From positions 1 to 35,156 of the forward strand of contig JAIORB010000077.1 of NCBI GenBank assembly GCA_021108325.1: a DNA stretch of 35,156 nt, given 5' to 3'. Both the position numbers and the translations under genes were made by a program. Positions within the stretch are counted from its first letter, which is position 1. Each line of letters opens with the position of its first letter. Positions 1-10,503 of the stretch are shown here, piece by piece. This DNA is from Bacteroidales bacterium. Lineage in GTDB: Bacteria > Bacteroidota > Bacteroidia > Bacteroidales > UBA12077. The notes below the pieces were generated by a model. The model saw nothing but the letters and a program-made list of their open reading frames with translations, was not told the DNA's origin and did not search any database.

Positions 1-968
1 TCATGTTTGTTTTCATGTTCAGTTAATTTCCATCTGCAAGAATTATTCGCTGTTTTGATTTTAATATGCTGAATTGTTTCATTTCCTTTTTCTACCGAAA
101 AATTTAATCGTTCAAGAGCCTTTTTGGTCCAGTTATAATATATACCATCACCAATTAATCCAATCTTTTCAGTATATTTTCTATGCATTTTAAAATCGCC
201 TTTTACCTTGTCAAAATTAAGATTTGATTTTTCAAAAATCTTATTGAAAGTTTCATTTAGTATAAGATCTTCCGGCGCACCATCAATAACCTTATCATCG
301 AGCATAAGCCAAATCTTATCCGCTTCCTGTATTGCAATATTTAAATCATGAGTTGAAAAAATTACGGTTTTATTCTCTTGCTTCGATAGTTTATTAAGCA
401 AATGAATTATTTCGTATTTATTGGGTAAATCAAGAAAAGCTGTAGGTTCATCCAAAACAATAATCCTTGTATCCTGAGCCAGAGTACGAGCAATCATTAC
501 CCTTTGTCGTTCACCATCACTAATTTCATTGATATTTTTTCGGGCAAAATCATTCATTCCAACCATCTCAAGTGCTCGTGTTGATTTAATTATATCGCCC
601 GGTTGTAATTTACCAAACCAATTCGTGTGTGGAAATCGTCCTAATGAAACTAAATCAAAAACACTCAAATTACTAACATTTACAATTTCTGTTGAAACAA
701 AACTTACCATTTTGGCAAATTCAGTTCTGCTAAATTTTTCTTTTGATTTATCAAAAAAATGAATCTCGCCCTTAATCGATTGTTGTAAACCCGTAATATT
801 TCTTAAAAGAGTGCTTTTCCCTATTCCATTTTTACCTACAAGAGCAATAAGTTCGCCAGAATTACCAGATAAGTTGATGTCTTTAAAAAGAATATTATTC
901 ACTCCCTTTTTAGAAGGATATCCAATTTCAAGATTGTTTATTTTCAATATGTTATCCTGGCTTTGCAT
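1..968 (-). CDS. ABC transporter ATP-binding protein, FecE/BtuD type (3' end outside window)
   Basis: Cytoplasmic ATPase that powers a metal-chelate or corrinoid importer. I translated it from the ATG at 968; the frame stays open to base 1, so at least 322 residues are present and the C terminus is missing. Walker A is GKNGIGKST (about residues 45-53), the signature is ISDGERQR (a variant of LSGGQ), Walker B is IIVLDEPTAFLD, and the H-loop is FSTHD. Classic FecE/BtuD proteins have about 255-265 residues, so this one carries a C-terminal extension of more than 55 residues, which I believe is common in Bacteroidota members. It lies downstream of the permease and binding-protein genes on the same strand, but a 205-bp repeat-filled gap separates it from the permease, unusually long inside an importer operon. 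Substrate (ferric siderophore, heme or B12) cannot be read from the ATPase. Confidence 0.9.
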   Translation of the reverse strand, partial: MQSQDNILKINNLEIGYPSKKGVNNILFKDINLSGNSGELIALVGKNGIGKSTLLRNITGLQQSIKGEIHFFDKSKEKFSRTEFAKMVSFVSTEIVNVSNLSVFDLVSLGRFPHTNWFGKLQPGDIIKSTRALEMVGMNDFARKNINEISDGERQRVMIARTLAQDTRIIVLDEPTAFLDLPNKYEIIHLLNKLSKQENKTVIFSTHDLNIAIQEADKIWLMLDDKVIDGAPEDLILNETFNKIFEKSNLNFDKVKGDFKMHRKYTEKIGLIGDGIYYNWTKKALERLNFSVEKGNETIQHIKIKTANNSCRWKLTEHENKH

Positions 969-990
969 ATAAAATTAAGGGTTCTACTGT

Positions 991-1014
991 TATACTTCGA
1001 CTACGCTCAGTATA
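991..1014. repeat. Hairpin repeat TATACT...AGTATA (copy 1)
   Basis: Imperfect inverted repeat. Read on the minus strand its core is ATACTGAG-CGTAG-TCGAAGTAT. The same arms with a different loop recur at 19983-20003. Words of this kind (CTGAG...TCGAAGT) are, from memory, abundant dispersed repeats in many Bacteroidota. It lies in the gap between the permease and ATPase genes. Confidence 0.6.
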
Positions 1015-1026
1015 AATTTTAGTGAA

Positions 1027-1171
1027 AATGTTTAAATGCGTAAATGATTAAATGTTTTCTTCTGTACGATGAATTTTTAGCCTTTATCATTATATCATTT
1101 TATCATTATATCATTATATCATTTTATCATTATATCATTTTATCATTATATCATTTTATCATTTTATCATT
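1027..1171. repeat. Octamer-period repeat array, inverted arrangement
   Basis: Two groups of 8-bp-period units face each other. On the plus strand AATG starts at 1027, 1035, 1043 and 1051, each followed by four variable bases. From 1083 to 1170 there are eleven exact tandem copies of T(A/T)TATCAT, which read AATGATA(A/T) on the minus strand. The array ends 3 bp from the stop codon of the permease gene. A 20-base stretch at 1034-1053 recurs in inverted orientation at 11312-11331. The unit length is not a multiple of three. Confidence 0.85.
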
Positions 1172-1173
1172 AT

Positions 1174-2211
1174 TTAAGATACCGACGATAATTTTTGATT
1201 TCTAATTATAATCCAGATAACAATAGGAATTCCTACCAAAGCGGTTATTGAATTTATTGGTAATGTTTTTTCCTGTCCCGGTACTTGCGAAATAATATCG
1301 CTTAACAATAACACTATACCACCAATAATCATCGTTCCAGGCAATAATGTTTTATGATTTGCAGTTTTGAAAATTATTCGTGCAATGTGCGGAACAGCTA
1401 TTCCAATAAAACCAATTGGTCCACAAAAAGCAGTTACACTCCCTGCAAGTAAGCTTGTACTAAAAAAGATTAAAAACCTCGACAAACGAATATTTAAACC
1501 CATGCTTTTAGCATAATTTTCTCCTACAAGCATTGCATTTAATATCTTTATTAACATGAAAGTAATTAATAAACCTATTACTACACTTGGAATTAAAACT
1601 TTAAGCTGGGTTAATGATACACCTCCCAAGCTACCCATTGTCCAAACAATAAACACTTTTAACATAGATTCATTACTAAAATATTGCAAAATATTTACAA
1701 TAGCTGCTGTTGCACTTCCAAACATAATTCCAAGAATTAGTATGGTCATAATATCCTTAACTCGTGCAGATATAGCTAATATCAGAAATAGAATTAAACC
1801 TGAGCCTAGCCATGCAGCAATAACGATTGTCCAGTTTCCTAAAACTCCAATTTGACTTATAACTGTAAAAGTAGAAATCCCCATAACCAGCAGTGCAACT
1901 CCTAAACTTGCACCTGCACTTATACCTAAAACATAAGGCCCGGCCAATGGATTTCTAAAAATTGTTTGCATCTGCAATCCACTTACCGAAAGTGCAAATC
2001 CTGCAAATAATGCTGTTAATGCTTTTGGTATTCGAAAACGATAAATAATGGTTAAATACTCAGGATGATCAGATTGATCGGTAAATATTACTTTAAAAAC
2101 TTCTTTTACAGGTATTTGAACCGAGCCTAGAAGTATATCAAAAATAAATAAAATCAGTAAAGTAACCGATAATAATATCCAGATAAAAATGACTTGTTTC
2201 TTTAACAACAA
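1174..2211 (-). CDS. FecCD/BtuC-family ABC transporter permease
   Basis: Inner-membrane permease of a type II importer, taking a chelate delivered by the periplasmic binding protein into the cytoplasm. Its 345 residues are almost entirely hydrophobic helices, the normal length for the family. Family motifs are clear: GLQMQTIFRNPLAGPYVLG (about 78-96), the coupling region GENYAKSMGLNI (230-241) that contacts the ATPase, and GPIGFIGIAVPHIAR (264-278). The first residues (MLLKKQVIF) followed by a helix fit a genuine start. The gene lies 60 bp downstream of the binding-protein gene and upstream of the ATPase gene. Family membership is certain; B12 versus iron-chelate specificity is not visible. 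Confidence 0.93.
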   Translation of the reverse strand: MLLKKQVIFIWILLSVTLLILFIFDILLGSVQIPVKEVFKVIFTDQSDHPEYLTIIYRFRIPKALTALFAGFALSVSGLQMQTIFRNPLAGPYVLGISAGASLGVALLVMGISTFTVISQIGVLGNWTIVIAAWLGSGLILFLILAISARVKDIMTILILGIMFGSATAAIVNILQYFSNESMLKVFIVWTMGSLGGVSLTQLKVLIPSVVIGLLITFMLIKILNAMLVGENYAKSMGLNIRLSRFLIFFSTSLLAGSVTAFCGPIGFIGIAVPHIARIIFKTANHKTLLPGTMIIGGIVLLLSDIISQVPGQEKTLPINSITALVGIPIVIWIIIRNQKLSSVS

Positions 2212-2271
2212 AACAAATAGATTTTATAATTCTTAATTAAGAGTGCTAATTTAATTAAATTCTACGATGAT

Positions 2272-3420
2272 TTATTCAATAACTTTGTAATAAACCAATT
2301 GATGATTTGGTAATATATTTGGGTGAAAAATTTTAATCATATCTTTAAGAAGTACATGTGGTTCAATCAAGCCTGTCTCCCAGTAATCGTTTCCTCCAAA
2401 TTGATTAATTCTTAAATTGTTATTATAAATTTTTCCATTTTTAAATGGTTCAAAGCTTTTAAACCGTTCATCAACTTTTAAAATATCACTCTTTTCATTA
2501 ACGGAACCTGTATTAATCCATACTTTAGCGTCAGAAGCATTGGCAAAAATTGATTCTATACCAAAGGGCAAACTTTCTCTTGATTCATTTGTTTTCCAGA
2601 TATAATCACCTCCGGCATCTTTAACCATTTTAGCCATAAAAGATTTACCTCCCGGAACAAACCATACATCTTTCCACGGTAAACCAAAAAGCACTTTAGG
2701 TTTATTATCAATTTGCTCAGTTAAAACCAAAAGCTTATTATACTCTCGCATTGCTCTATTAAAATACTTATTTGCCTGTTCTTCTTTATCATAAAATAAA
2801 CCAATCAATTTTATCCATTCAAGTTTCCCAAGTGGATCATCTTCAAGATATTCAGCAATTATCATGGTTTGAATACCTAAATCATTCAATTTTTGATTAT
2901 AACCAGCCACATGCCCTCCTACACCATAAGTTATAACCAGGTCAGGCTCTAAACTTATAATTAATTCATAGTTTAAATTATTATCATAGCCAATATCTAA
3001 AACTTTATTATTATCAATTTTTTTTCTGATCTTAGAATTGTTTACATAATCAGTTCCTGAAATAGCTACGATGCTTTCAGTTTCTTCTAAAACATCAATA
3101 AAAGCAATATGTGTTGTTGATAAGCAAATGATTTTGTTAATTGGTGTTCTGATTATTTTATAATTCTCGGGCAGTTTAAGATTCTTTTCATTTTTATTTA
3201 TCAAAGCATATTTATATTCTACATTTTCTGCTCCTTGCCATGGATTTTTAATTGTAACAAATTTGCAATTATCCTTTTTTTCAATTGTAAAACCCTTTGC
3301 GTACCTTAAATTAATTTTATCAAACGACACATTTTTATCATTATTTAGGCGAGGTTCACTTTTATTCGAACAAGAAGAGATAATAAAAAGCATTACAAGT
3401 AAAGAACATCTTCGTTTCAT
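2272..3420 (-). CDS. Periplasmic substrate-binding lipoprotein, BtuF/FecB type
   Basis: Captures the imported chelate or corrinoid and docks on the permease. The 382-residue product begins with a lipoprotein signal (MKRRCSLLVM, then IISSC with the modified Cys at 17). An N-terminal extension of about 80 residues precedes the helical-backbone metal-receptor fold, which begins near IICLSTTHIAFIDVL (about 95-109) and includes ISLEPDLVITYG and the second-lobe segment KVWINTG. The extension is longer than in E. coli BtuF (about 265 residues); I recall such long forms in Bacteroidota. It is first in the minus-strand operon and is divergent from the histidine kinase gene across 174 bp. I found no convincing cobalamin riboswitch in that gap. 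An outer-membrane TonB-dependent receptor, expected for such a system, is not in the window. Confidence 0.88.
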   Translation of the reverse strand: MKRRCSLLVMLFIISSCSNKSEPRLNNDKNVSFDKINLRYAKGFTIEKKDNCKFVTIKNPWQGAENVEYKYALINKNEKNLKLPENYKIIRTPINKIICLSTTHIAFIDVLEETESIVAISGTDYVNNSKIRKKIDNNKVLDIGYDNNLNYELIISLEPDLVITYGVGGHVAGYNQKLNDLGIQTMIIAEYLEDDPLGKLEWIKLIGLFYDKEEQANKYFNRAMREYNKLLVLTEQIDNKPKVLFGLPWKDVWFVPGGKSFMAKMVKDAGGDYIWKTNESRESLPFGIESIFANASDAKVWINTGSVNEKSDILKVDERFKSFEPFKNGKIYNNNLRINQFGGNDYWETGLIEPHVLLKDMIKIFHPNILPNHQLVYYKVIE

Positions 3421-3594
3421 CTGTTTATGTAATTATTTCTGTTAATTTCTGGTATAAAATTAATTTAATAATTCATACATATACTTATTGTTTTAAAAAA
3501 AACTACTAAACTTTATTTTACTTGAATCGTATATAAAGTTAATAGTTTTTTTATCTTTAAGGGCTAGGCCATTTTACCCTCTTTAACGTATATT

Positions 3595-6108
3595 ATGAGG
3601 AATAAGATTTTAAAATTTCTAATTTTAATATTTATCATCTGCATTAATCATTCAGTTTTTGCAAATTATCTTCATAGCGATACAATATATTTTAAAGGAA
3701 ATAATGATTACCCACCTTACCAATTATTAGATAAAGAATTAAATCCAACGGGTTTTAGTATTGATTTATTAAAAGCAATAGCACAAACTATGGGTTTAAA
3801 TATCAAGATTGAGTTGTGTCAATGGGATCAGGCTAGAACAGAATTAGAACAAGGAAAAATTGACGGATTGGCAGCCATGTCTCCTTCACCGGAAAGAAGC
3901 AAAGTTGTCAACTTTTCAACTTCCTATGTCTCTTTAATATATACTTTATTTATTAAAAAAGGAAGTGAAATAAAATCAGTTGAAGATATTACCAACAAAC
4001 AAATTATTGTTGTAAAGGGTGATATAATGCATGATTATCTAATATCGAATCAAATTACAAAATACATAATTCCTGTAAAAGATTACCAGACTGCTTTGAG
4101 ATTGCTTTCTGCCGGAGAATATGATTGTGTTTTAATTCCAAAATTATTGGGACAGTTTGCTATAAATGAATTCAATTTAACTAACATTAGGCCTGTTGGG
4201 TCAACAATTCAGCTTGTAGAATTAGCTTTTGCAGTTAATAAAGATAAACCGGAACTTCTGGCTCAGATTAATGACGGGCTTCAAATTTTAAAATCTACAG
4301 GTGAATACGACCAAATTTATAGTAAATGGTTCGGTTTTTATGAAAAATCAGATATAAGGACTCAGGTATTTAGAATAATCACATGGCTTTTAGTACCATT
4401 TTTAATATTGTTGTTTATTATCCTAATATGGTCATGGTCGTTAAGAAAACAAGTTGCACTAAAAACTTCTGAACTACAAAATGAACTGAATGAACGAAAA
4501 AAAGCTGAACAACAACTAATCCAAGAGAAATCGTTATTAAGTTCAATGATAAATGCAATTCCTGATTTAATATTTTATAAAAACAAAGACAACGTTTATT
4601 TAGGTTGTAACGATGCTTTTTGTAAGTTTAATAATAAACAAGCCACTGAAATTATCGGCAAAGACGATTATCATGTTTTTCCTGAAAACGAAGCCAAACA
4701 TTATTTTGAAGAAGATCAAAAGTTAATTAAAGAAAAACAGGTTTTTAGAATGGAATCATGGGAAACAAATTCAAAAGGTGAAAAATTCCTCCTTGATGTT
4801 TTAAAAGTACCATTTATCGATGAGAAAGGAAATCCTTTAGGCATTGTTGGAATATGCCACGATATGACCGAAAGATATAAGATCGAGATAGACCTAAAAA
4901 AAGCTAAAGAAAAAGCAGAAGAATCAGACAAGCTAAAATCTTCGTTCCTTGCAAATATGTCGCACGAGATAAGAACTCCAATGAATGCCATAATTGGTTT
5001 CTCTGACTTATTGGTCGATCCGGATACTAAAGAAGGCGATGAACGTGAAGAACTTGTTACTCATATAAATAATAATTGTAATACTTTACTTCATTTAATT
5101 GATGATATTATTGATTTAGCAAAAATCGAAGCTAATGAACTAACTGTTTTTATTAAGACTACAGATATTAATAATACACTTCAGGAACTCTTCGAAATAT
5201 TTAATGAGACTAAAAAGAAAATTGGTAAAAAGCATATTGAAATAAACCTGGATAAATCATTTTTTAAAGAAAATTTCTATCTAAAAACAGATCCATACAG
5301 ATTCAGGCAAATTATGACGAATCTTATTGATAATGCTTTAAAATATACAGAAACAGGATCAATAAATCTGGGTTATAAAATTTTAAATGACATTAATCTG
5401 GTTGAGTTTTATATTCAAGATACCGGTATAGGAATTCCAAAAGATAAGCAACAAGAAATTTTCGAGCGATTTAATAAAATCGAAACAGATAAATCAAAAT
5501 TGTACAGAGGAACCGGTTTAGGACTTACCATAACCCAAAACCTGATTGAGCAACTTGGAGGAACAATAAGAGTTGAATCCGATCCCGATAGCTATCGGGA
5601 AAATAACCTGCCTGACGGTTTACCTGCCGATAGGCATGGCAAGGCAGGAGGTTCTACATTTTATTTTACATTACCATTAAATGTCTCTGAAAATATAGAA
5701 GTTAGCAACATTGAAAAACACATTGTAGAAAAGCACCAAATCTGGAAGAACAAAACAATTTTAATTGCAGAAGATGAAGAAAGCAATTACAAGTTCTTAG
5801 AAGTGCTTTTATCTAAAAAGGGTATTAATTTGCTCAGAGCAGAAAATGGCTACGAGGCAATTGAAATATGTAAAGGACATAAACAAATCGATTTGATTTT
5901 AATGGATATTAAAATGCCGGGAATGAGTGGATTAGAAGCAACTATGAAGATAAAACAAATCAAACCTGAAATCCCAATTATTATCCAAACTGCATATGCT
6001 ATGCAAAATGATGAAAAAAAATGTATTGAAGCTGGGTGTGATGATTATATTGCTAAACCAATTAAAAAAGAAAAACTGTTTTCTATTTTGGCAAAATGGA
6101 TTAAATAA
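3595..6108 (+). CDS. Hybrid histidine kinase with periplasmic SBP_bac_3 sensor domain, PAS and receiver domain
   Basis: Membrane sensor kinase of 837 residues. Order: signal peptide (1-23, ending SVFA), bacterial solute-binding family 3 domain (about 30-248), transmembrane helix (about 258-280), linker coiled coil, PAS domain (about 312-430), HisKA with [10 protein letters not shown] and phosphoacceptor His457, HATPase with N-box [14 protein letters not shown]1 DTGIGIP, F-box FERF and G2 GTGLGL, then a receiver (about 719-837) with acidic residues E726/D727, phosphoacceptor D771, T799 and K821. No DNA-binding output domain is present, so a separate partner is expected. The sensor domain resembles amino-acid-binding proteins; the ligand is unknown. 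Residues 664-685 are an odd insert between the ATPase G2 box and its last strand, encoded by a palindromic repeat (see 5583-5648). The gene is divergent from the importer and convergent with the DUF4465 gene. Confidence 0.95.
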   Translation: MRNKILKFLILIFIICINHSVFANYLHSDTIYFKGNNDYPPYQLLDKELNPTGFSIDLLKAIAQTMGLNIKIELCQWDQARTELEQGKIDGLAAMSPSPERSKVVNFSTSYVSLIYTLFIKKGSEIKSVEDITNKQIIVVKGDIMHDYLISNQITKYIIPVKDYQTALRLLSAGEYDCVLIPKLLGQFAINEFNLTNIRPVGSTIQLVELAFAVNKDKPELLAQINDGLQILKSTGEYDQIYSKWFGFYEKSDIRTQVFRIITWLLVPFLILLFIILIWSWSLRKQVALKTSELQNELNERKKAEQQLIQEKSLLSSMINAIPDLIFYKNKDNVYLGCNDAFCKFNNKQATEIIGKDDYHVFPENEAKHYFEEDQKLIKEKQVFRMESWETNSKGEKFLLDVLKVPFIDEKGNPLGIVGICHDMTERYKIEIDLKKAKEKAEESDKLKSSFLANMSHEIRTPMNAIIGFSDLLVDPDTKEGDEREELVTHINNNCNTLLHLIDDIIDLAKIEANELTVFIKTTDINNTLQELFEIFNETKKKIGKKHIEINLDKSFFKENFYLKTDPYRFRQIMTNLIDNALKYTETGSINLGYKILNDINLVEFYIQDTGIGIPKDKQQEIFERFNKIETDKSKLYRGTGLGLTITQNLIEQLGGTIRVESDPDSYRENNLPDGLPADRHGKAGGSTFYFTLPLNVSENIEVSNIEKHIVEKHQIWKNKTILIAEDEESNYKFLEVLLSKKGINLLRAENGYEAIEICKGHKQIDLILMDIKMPGMSGLEATMKIKQIKPEIPIIIQTAYAMQNDEKKCIEAGCDDYIAKPIKKEKLFSILAKWIK
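5583..5648. repeat. Palindromic element inserted in frame inside the histidine kinase gene
   Basis: The stretch starts with the perfect 18-bp palindrome TCCCGATAGCTATCGGGA (5583-5600), the same type as the copies at 19935 and 25226. It continues with an imperfect inverted structure: CCTGCC at 5607-5612 pairs with GGCAGG at 5643-5648, and a small TGCC-GATA-GGCA hairpin lies at 5625-5636. The total of 66 bp is 22 codons. Typical kinases have [15 protein letters not shown] here; this one reads ESDP, about 18 extra residues, then [11 protein letters not shown]. Confidence 0.8.
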
Positions 6109-6148
6109 TATAATTATTGAACTTTGATACTGAACAAATACTTATAAA

Positions 6149-6865
6149 TCAGTAGTGAATTCTCCCTTTAAAGTTATCCAAACAAAAATACAACGGAGTT
6201 CCTGCATCAGATGATGACAATTCGAATTCTAATCTTTTTACAATTCCTAAATCGGTTAAATCAACAAACTCCCACGTATTAACGACGTAATCTTCACTAT
6301 CATCATCAAAACGAAAATCTGCTAAAAAGAAATCTACCGTTCCTGTAATTTCTTCAACTAAACCTATGCCGGTTAATGTAAGTTTAAACCAGTCGGGGTC
6401 ACTACCATCTCTGCCTCCAAATTTTTTCGCATAGCCATAACCATATTTTATGGCTAAAGCTGTATATGTAGTATTTGTTAATTGAATAAATCGTGGCTCT
6501 TCTCCTTTTTCAAAGTCAATTATAATTTTTTCAAATTGATGTGCAACCACATAATTCTCCGATTCATCGGCACCGCCGCTTGGAAATGCAGCATATTTTG
6601 CCTGTTCATTATAATACAGATAGTTTATCACATTAGAATATGCAAAACCGCTCCAGGTATTCCAGTCAGGATAAAATGTATTCCTGAAAATTTTATTACC
6701 ATAAGCAAACTGACCCGATCCATCAGAACCATTCCAATATGTTTGTTCTTCCATTTCAAAATCTTCAAAATCAGAAATATCTGTTTTAAAAGTATCCTCA
6801 TCGGCACACCCAATAAAAAACATAATCGCCAGAATGGTATAAGAGAATAATTTTATTAAGCTCAT
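6149..6865 (-). CDS. DUF4465 domain-containing surface lipoprotein
   Basis: A 238-residue lipoprotein: the signal peptide ends FFIGC with Cys20, followed by the acidic ADED, which resembles the Bacteroidota export signal for surface-exposed lipoproteins. The remainder matches DUF4465: SYWNGSDGSG-like TYWNGSDGSGQF, a segment with WSGFAYSNV, a SENYVVAH motif, and the C-terminal ELSSSDAGTPLYFCLDN. No enzyme activity is known to me for the family. DUF4465 genes often occur beside corrinoid-type TonB receptors in Bacteroidota, and I recall that B12-binding surface lipoproteins (BtuH) belong to this kind of family, but I am not certain. Its closeness to a BtuFCD-like importer fits that idea. It converges on the kinase gene with a 40-bp gap and has its own start, divergent from ligA. 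Confidence 0.85.
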   Translation of the reverse strand: MSLIKLFSYTILAIMFFIGCADEDTFKTDISDFEDFEMEEQTYWNGSDGSGQFAYGNKIFRNTFYPDWNTWSGFAYSNVINYLYYNEQAKYAAFPSGGADESENYVVAHQFEKIIIDFEKGEEPRFIQLTNTTYTALAIKYGYGYAKKFGGRDGSDPDWFKLTLTGIGLVEEITGTVDFFLADFRFDDDSEDYVVNTWEFVDLTDLGIVKRLEFELSSSDAGTPLYFCLDNFKGRIHY

Positions 6866-6951
6866 AACGTAAAAATAACAATCCGAAAATAACGAATTGT
6901 TGTTATACTAACAAGAAAATATTTATTAAAAAACTCTGTTAATAACAATTA

Positions 6952-6982
6952 TTTGATGTTAACAAAAGCGTTTGTATTTTTG
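6952..6982 (+). promoter_or_regulatory. Predicted Bacteroidota promoter of ligA
   Basis: TTTG at 6952-6955, 19-nt spacer, then TATTTTTG at 6975-6982, an exact match to the TAnnTTTG -7 box. Transcription would begin near 6989, giving a leader of about 16 nt before the ligA ATG. Confidence 0.7.
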
Positions 6983-6998
6983 TTTATCGTAAATTTAA

Positions 6999-9011
<2,013 letters not shown>

Positions 9012-9058
9012 TCCGTCTTAAACAAGTCGGAGATTAAAAAATTTATTATAATTGTAAA

Positions 9059-9598
9059 GTGAGCAAGTTAAAAAGTTTAAAATGTAAAATAGGCCGTTTC
9101 ATTCTTAAAAAAAGATTGAAAAACCTTAACAGGCGGGTAAAAACACATAATTTCAAAACAGCAAAATCAGCAGGAATCCTTTTCAGTTCTCCTGATGAAG
9201 CATCCTATACCGCTATAAAGGAATTTTTATTATTCCTGTCACAACAAGATATAAAAGTCATAGCCTTAGGATATGCACCATCAAAAAAAATCCCTCAACA
9301 ATTTTTAATGAGAAAAGGGATTAATTTCTATTGCGACAATGATTTGAACTGGTACTACAAACCTAAAAACGAACTTATCGATCAATTTATTGATCAGGAA
9401 TTCGATATTTTATTTGATTTAAGTATTAAAGATTATTTTACAGTTAACTACGTTGGTTCACTTTCTAAAGCAGCTTTTAAAGTTGGTAAACAAACAGAAA
9501 ATGCATATCCAGATTTGGTTATCGATGTGAATAAAAACAAATCGATTGAATATCTCATCGAACAAATTAAGCACTATTTAAACATCTTAAATAATTAG
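9059..9598 (+). CDS. DUF6913-type hypothetical protein between ligA and dapA
   Basis: A 179-residue protein with no signal peptide or membrane segment. The N terminus is very basic (KCKIGRFILKKRLKNLNRRV), followed by an alpha/beta region with strand-like hydrophobic stretches (AGILFSS, IKVIALGYAP, FDILFDLS) and the conserved-looking NYVGSLSKAAFKVG. I recognise it as the Bacteroidota-specific family named DUF6913, whose function I do not know. The start is GTG at 9059; there is no upstream in-frame ATG and the next ATG lies well inside the protein. It sits 47 bp after ligA and 6 bp before dapA, so it is probably co-transcribed with dapA. Confidence 0.75.
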   Translation: MSKLKSLKCKIGRFILKKRLKNLNRRVKTHNFKTAKSAGILFSSPDEASYTAIKEFLLFLSQQDIKVIALGYAPSKKIPQQFLMRKGINFYCDNDLNWYYKPKNELIDQFIDQEFDILFDLSIKDYFTVNYVGSLSKAAFKVGKQTENAYPDLVIDVNKNKSIEYLIEQIKHYLNILNN

Positions 9599-9604
9599 TT
9601 TATA

Positions 9605-10495
9605 ATGAATACTCAAAATAAATTTATCGGGACAGGTGTAGCGATAATAACACCATTTAAGGCTGATTTAAGCATTGATTTTGATAGCCTTCAAAAGCAA
9701 ATTGAATATTTAATTTCTAATGGCATTAACTACCTTGTAGTGCTTGGCACAACCGGGGAATCAGTAACTCAATCTGAATCCGAAAAAGATGATCTTATTA
9801 TATTTATTAAAGAAAAAGTAAATAAAAGAGTTCCGATTGTTTTAGGAATTGGAGGTAATGATACACAAGCTGTTTTAAATAAAATCAGAAAAACAGATTT
9901 TGATCAAATTGATGCAATACTTTCAGTTGCACCTTATTACAACAAACCATCTCAGGAAGGACTATACCAGCATTTTAAGGCTATTGCAGAAACCTGCCCT
10001 GTTTCAGTTATCTTATATAATGTTCCGGGAAGAACCTGCTCAAACCTTAAAGCCGAAACAACTTTTAAATTAGCCCGTGATTTTAAAAATATTGTAGCCG
10101 TGAAAGAAGCTTCAGGGGATTTTTCACAAGCAATGTATATTATTAAAAGTAAACCAAAAGATTTTATCGTATTGTCGGGTGAAGATGCATTAACTCTTCC
10201 TTTAATGTCCGTAGGAGTTTCCGGTGTAATTTCGGTTGTAGCAAACGCGTTCCCCAAAGAATTTTCCACAATGGTTCAGTTAGCATTACAAAATAATTTT
10301 AATGATGCTGAAAAGATTCATTACCGACTACTTGAATTTATTGATAATCTTTTTGTTGAAGGCAATCCTGCCGGTATAAAAGAGGCTTTATCAATAATGG
10401 GAATCATTGAAAATAACCTCAGGTTACCACTTGTTAACGTAAGTGAAAAAACACATCAAAAGCTTAAGGAATTAATAAGTAAAATAAAAGAATAA
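9605..10495 (+). CDS. dapA: 4-hydroxy-tetrahydrodipicolinate synthase DapA
   Basis: Condenses pyruvate with aspartate semialdehyde, the first dedicated step to diaminopimelate and lysine. At 296 residues it is full length. The TIM-barrel active site is intact: GTTGES (48-53) with Thr49/Thr50, Tyr138 in the YNVPGRT motif with Arg143, and the Schiff-base Lys167 in VAVKEASGD. It follows the DUF6913 gene by 6 bp. Nine bases after its stop codon a 19-bp inverted repeat begins (10504-10594), which may end or stabilise the transcript. The product also feeds peptidoglycan, which matches the cell-wall lipoprotein genes downstream. Confidence 0.97.
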   Translation: MNTQNKFIGTGVAIITPFKADLSIDFDSLQKQIEYLISNGINYLVVLGTTGESVTQSESEKDDLIIFIKEKVNKRVPIVLGIGGNDTQAVLNKIRKTDFDQIDAILSVAPYYNKPSQEGLYQHFKAIAETCPVSVILYNVPGRTCSNLKAETTFKLARDFKNIVAVKEASGDFSQAMYIIKSKPKDFIVLSGEDALTLPLMSVGVSGVISVVANAFPKEFSTMVQLALQNNFNDAEKIHYRLLEFIDNLFVEGNPAGIKEALSIMGIIENNLRLPLVNVSEKTHQKLKELISKIKE

Positions 10496-10503
10496 ATTCT
10501 GAT

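Noticed and set aside
1083..1170. Possible CRISPR array
   Set aside because: Units are 8 bp and directly adjacent, with no spacers and no cas genes.
3421..3594. Cobalamin riboswitch upstream of the importer
   Set aside because: I could not find the conserved B12-box-like core or a convincing multi-stem fold; only scattered A+T-rich sequence and a short AGGG/CCCT pairing are seen.
4716..4991. Minus-strand reading frame inside the histidine kinase
   Set aside because: It lies wholly antisense to well-conserved PAS/HisKA coding sequence and its product resembles nothing.
6109..6148. Heptamer array in the kinase/DUF4465 convergent gap
   Set aside because: TGA words at spacing 7 then 6 are too few and irregular to separate from chance.
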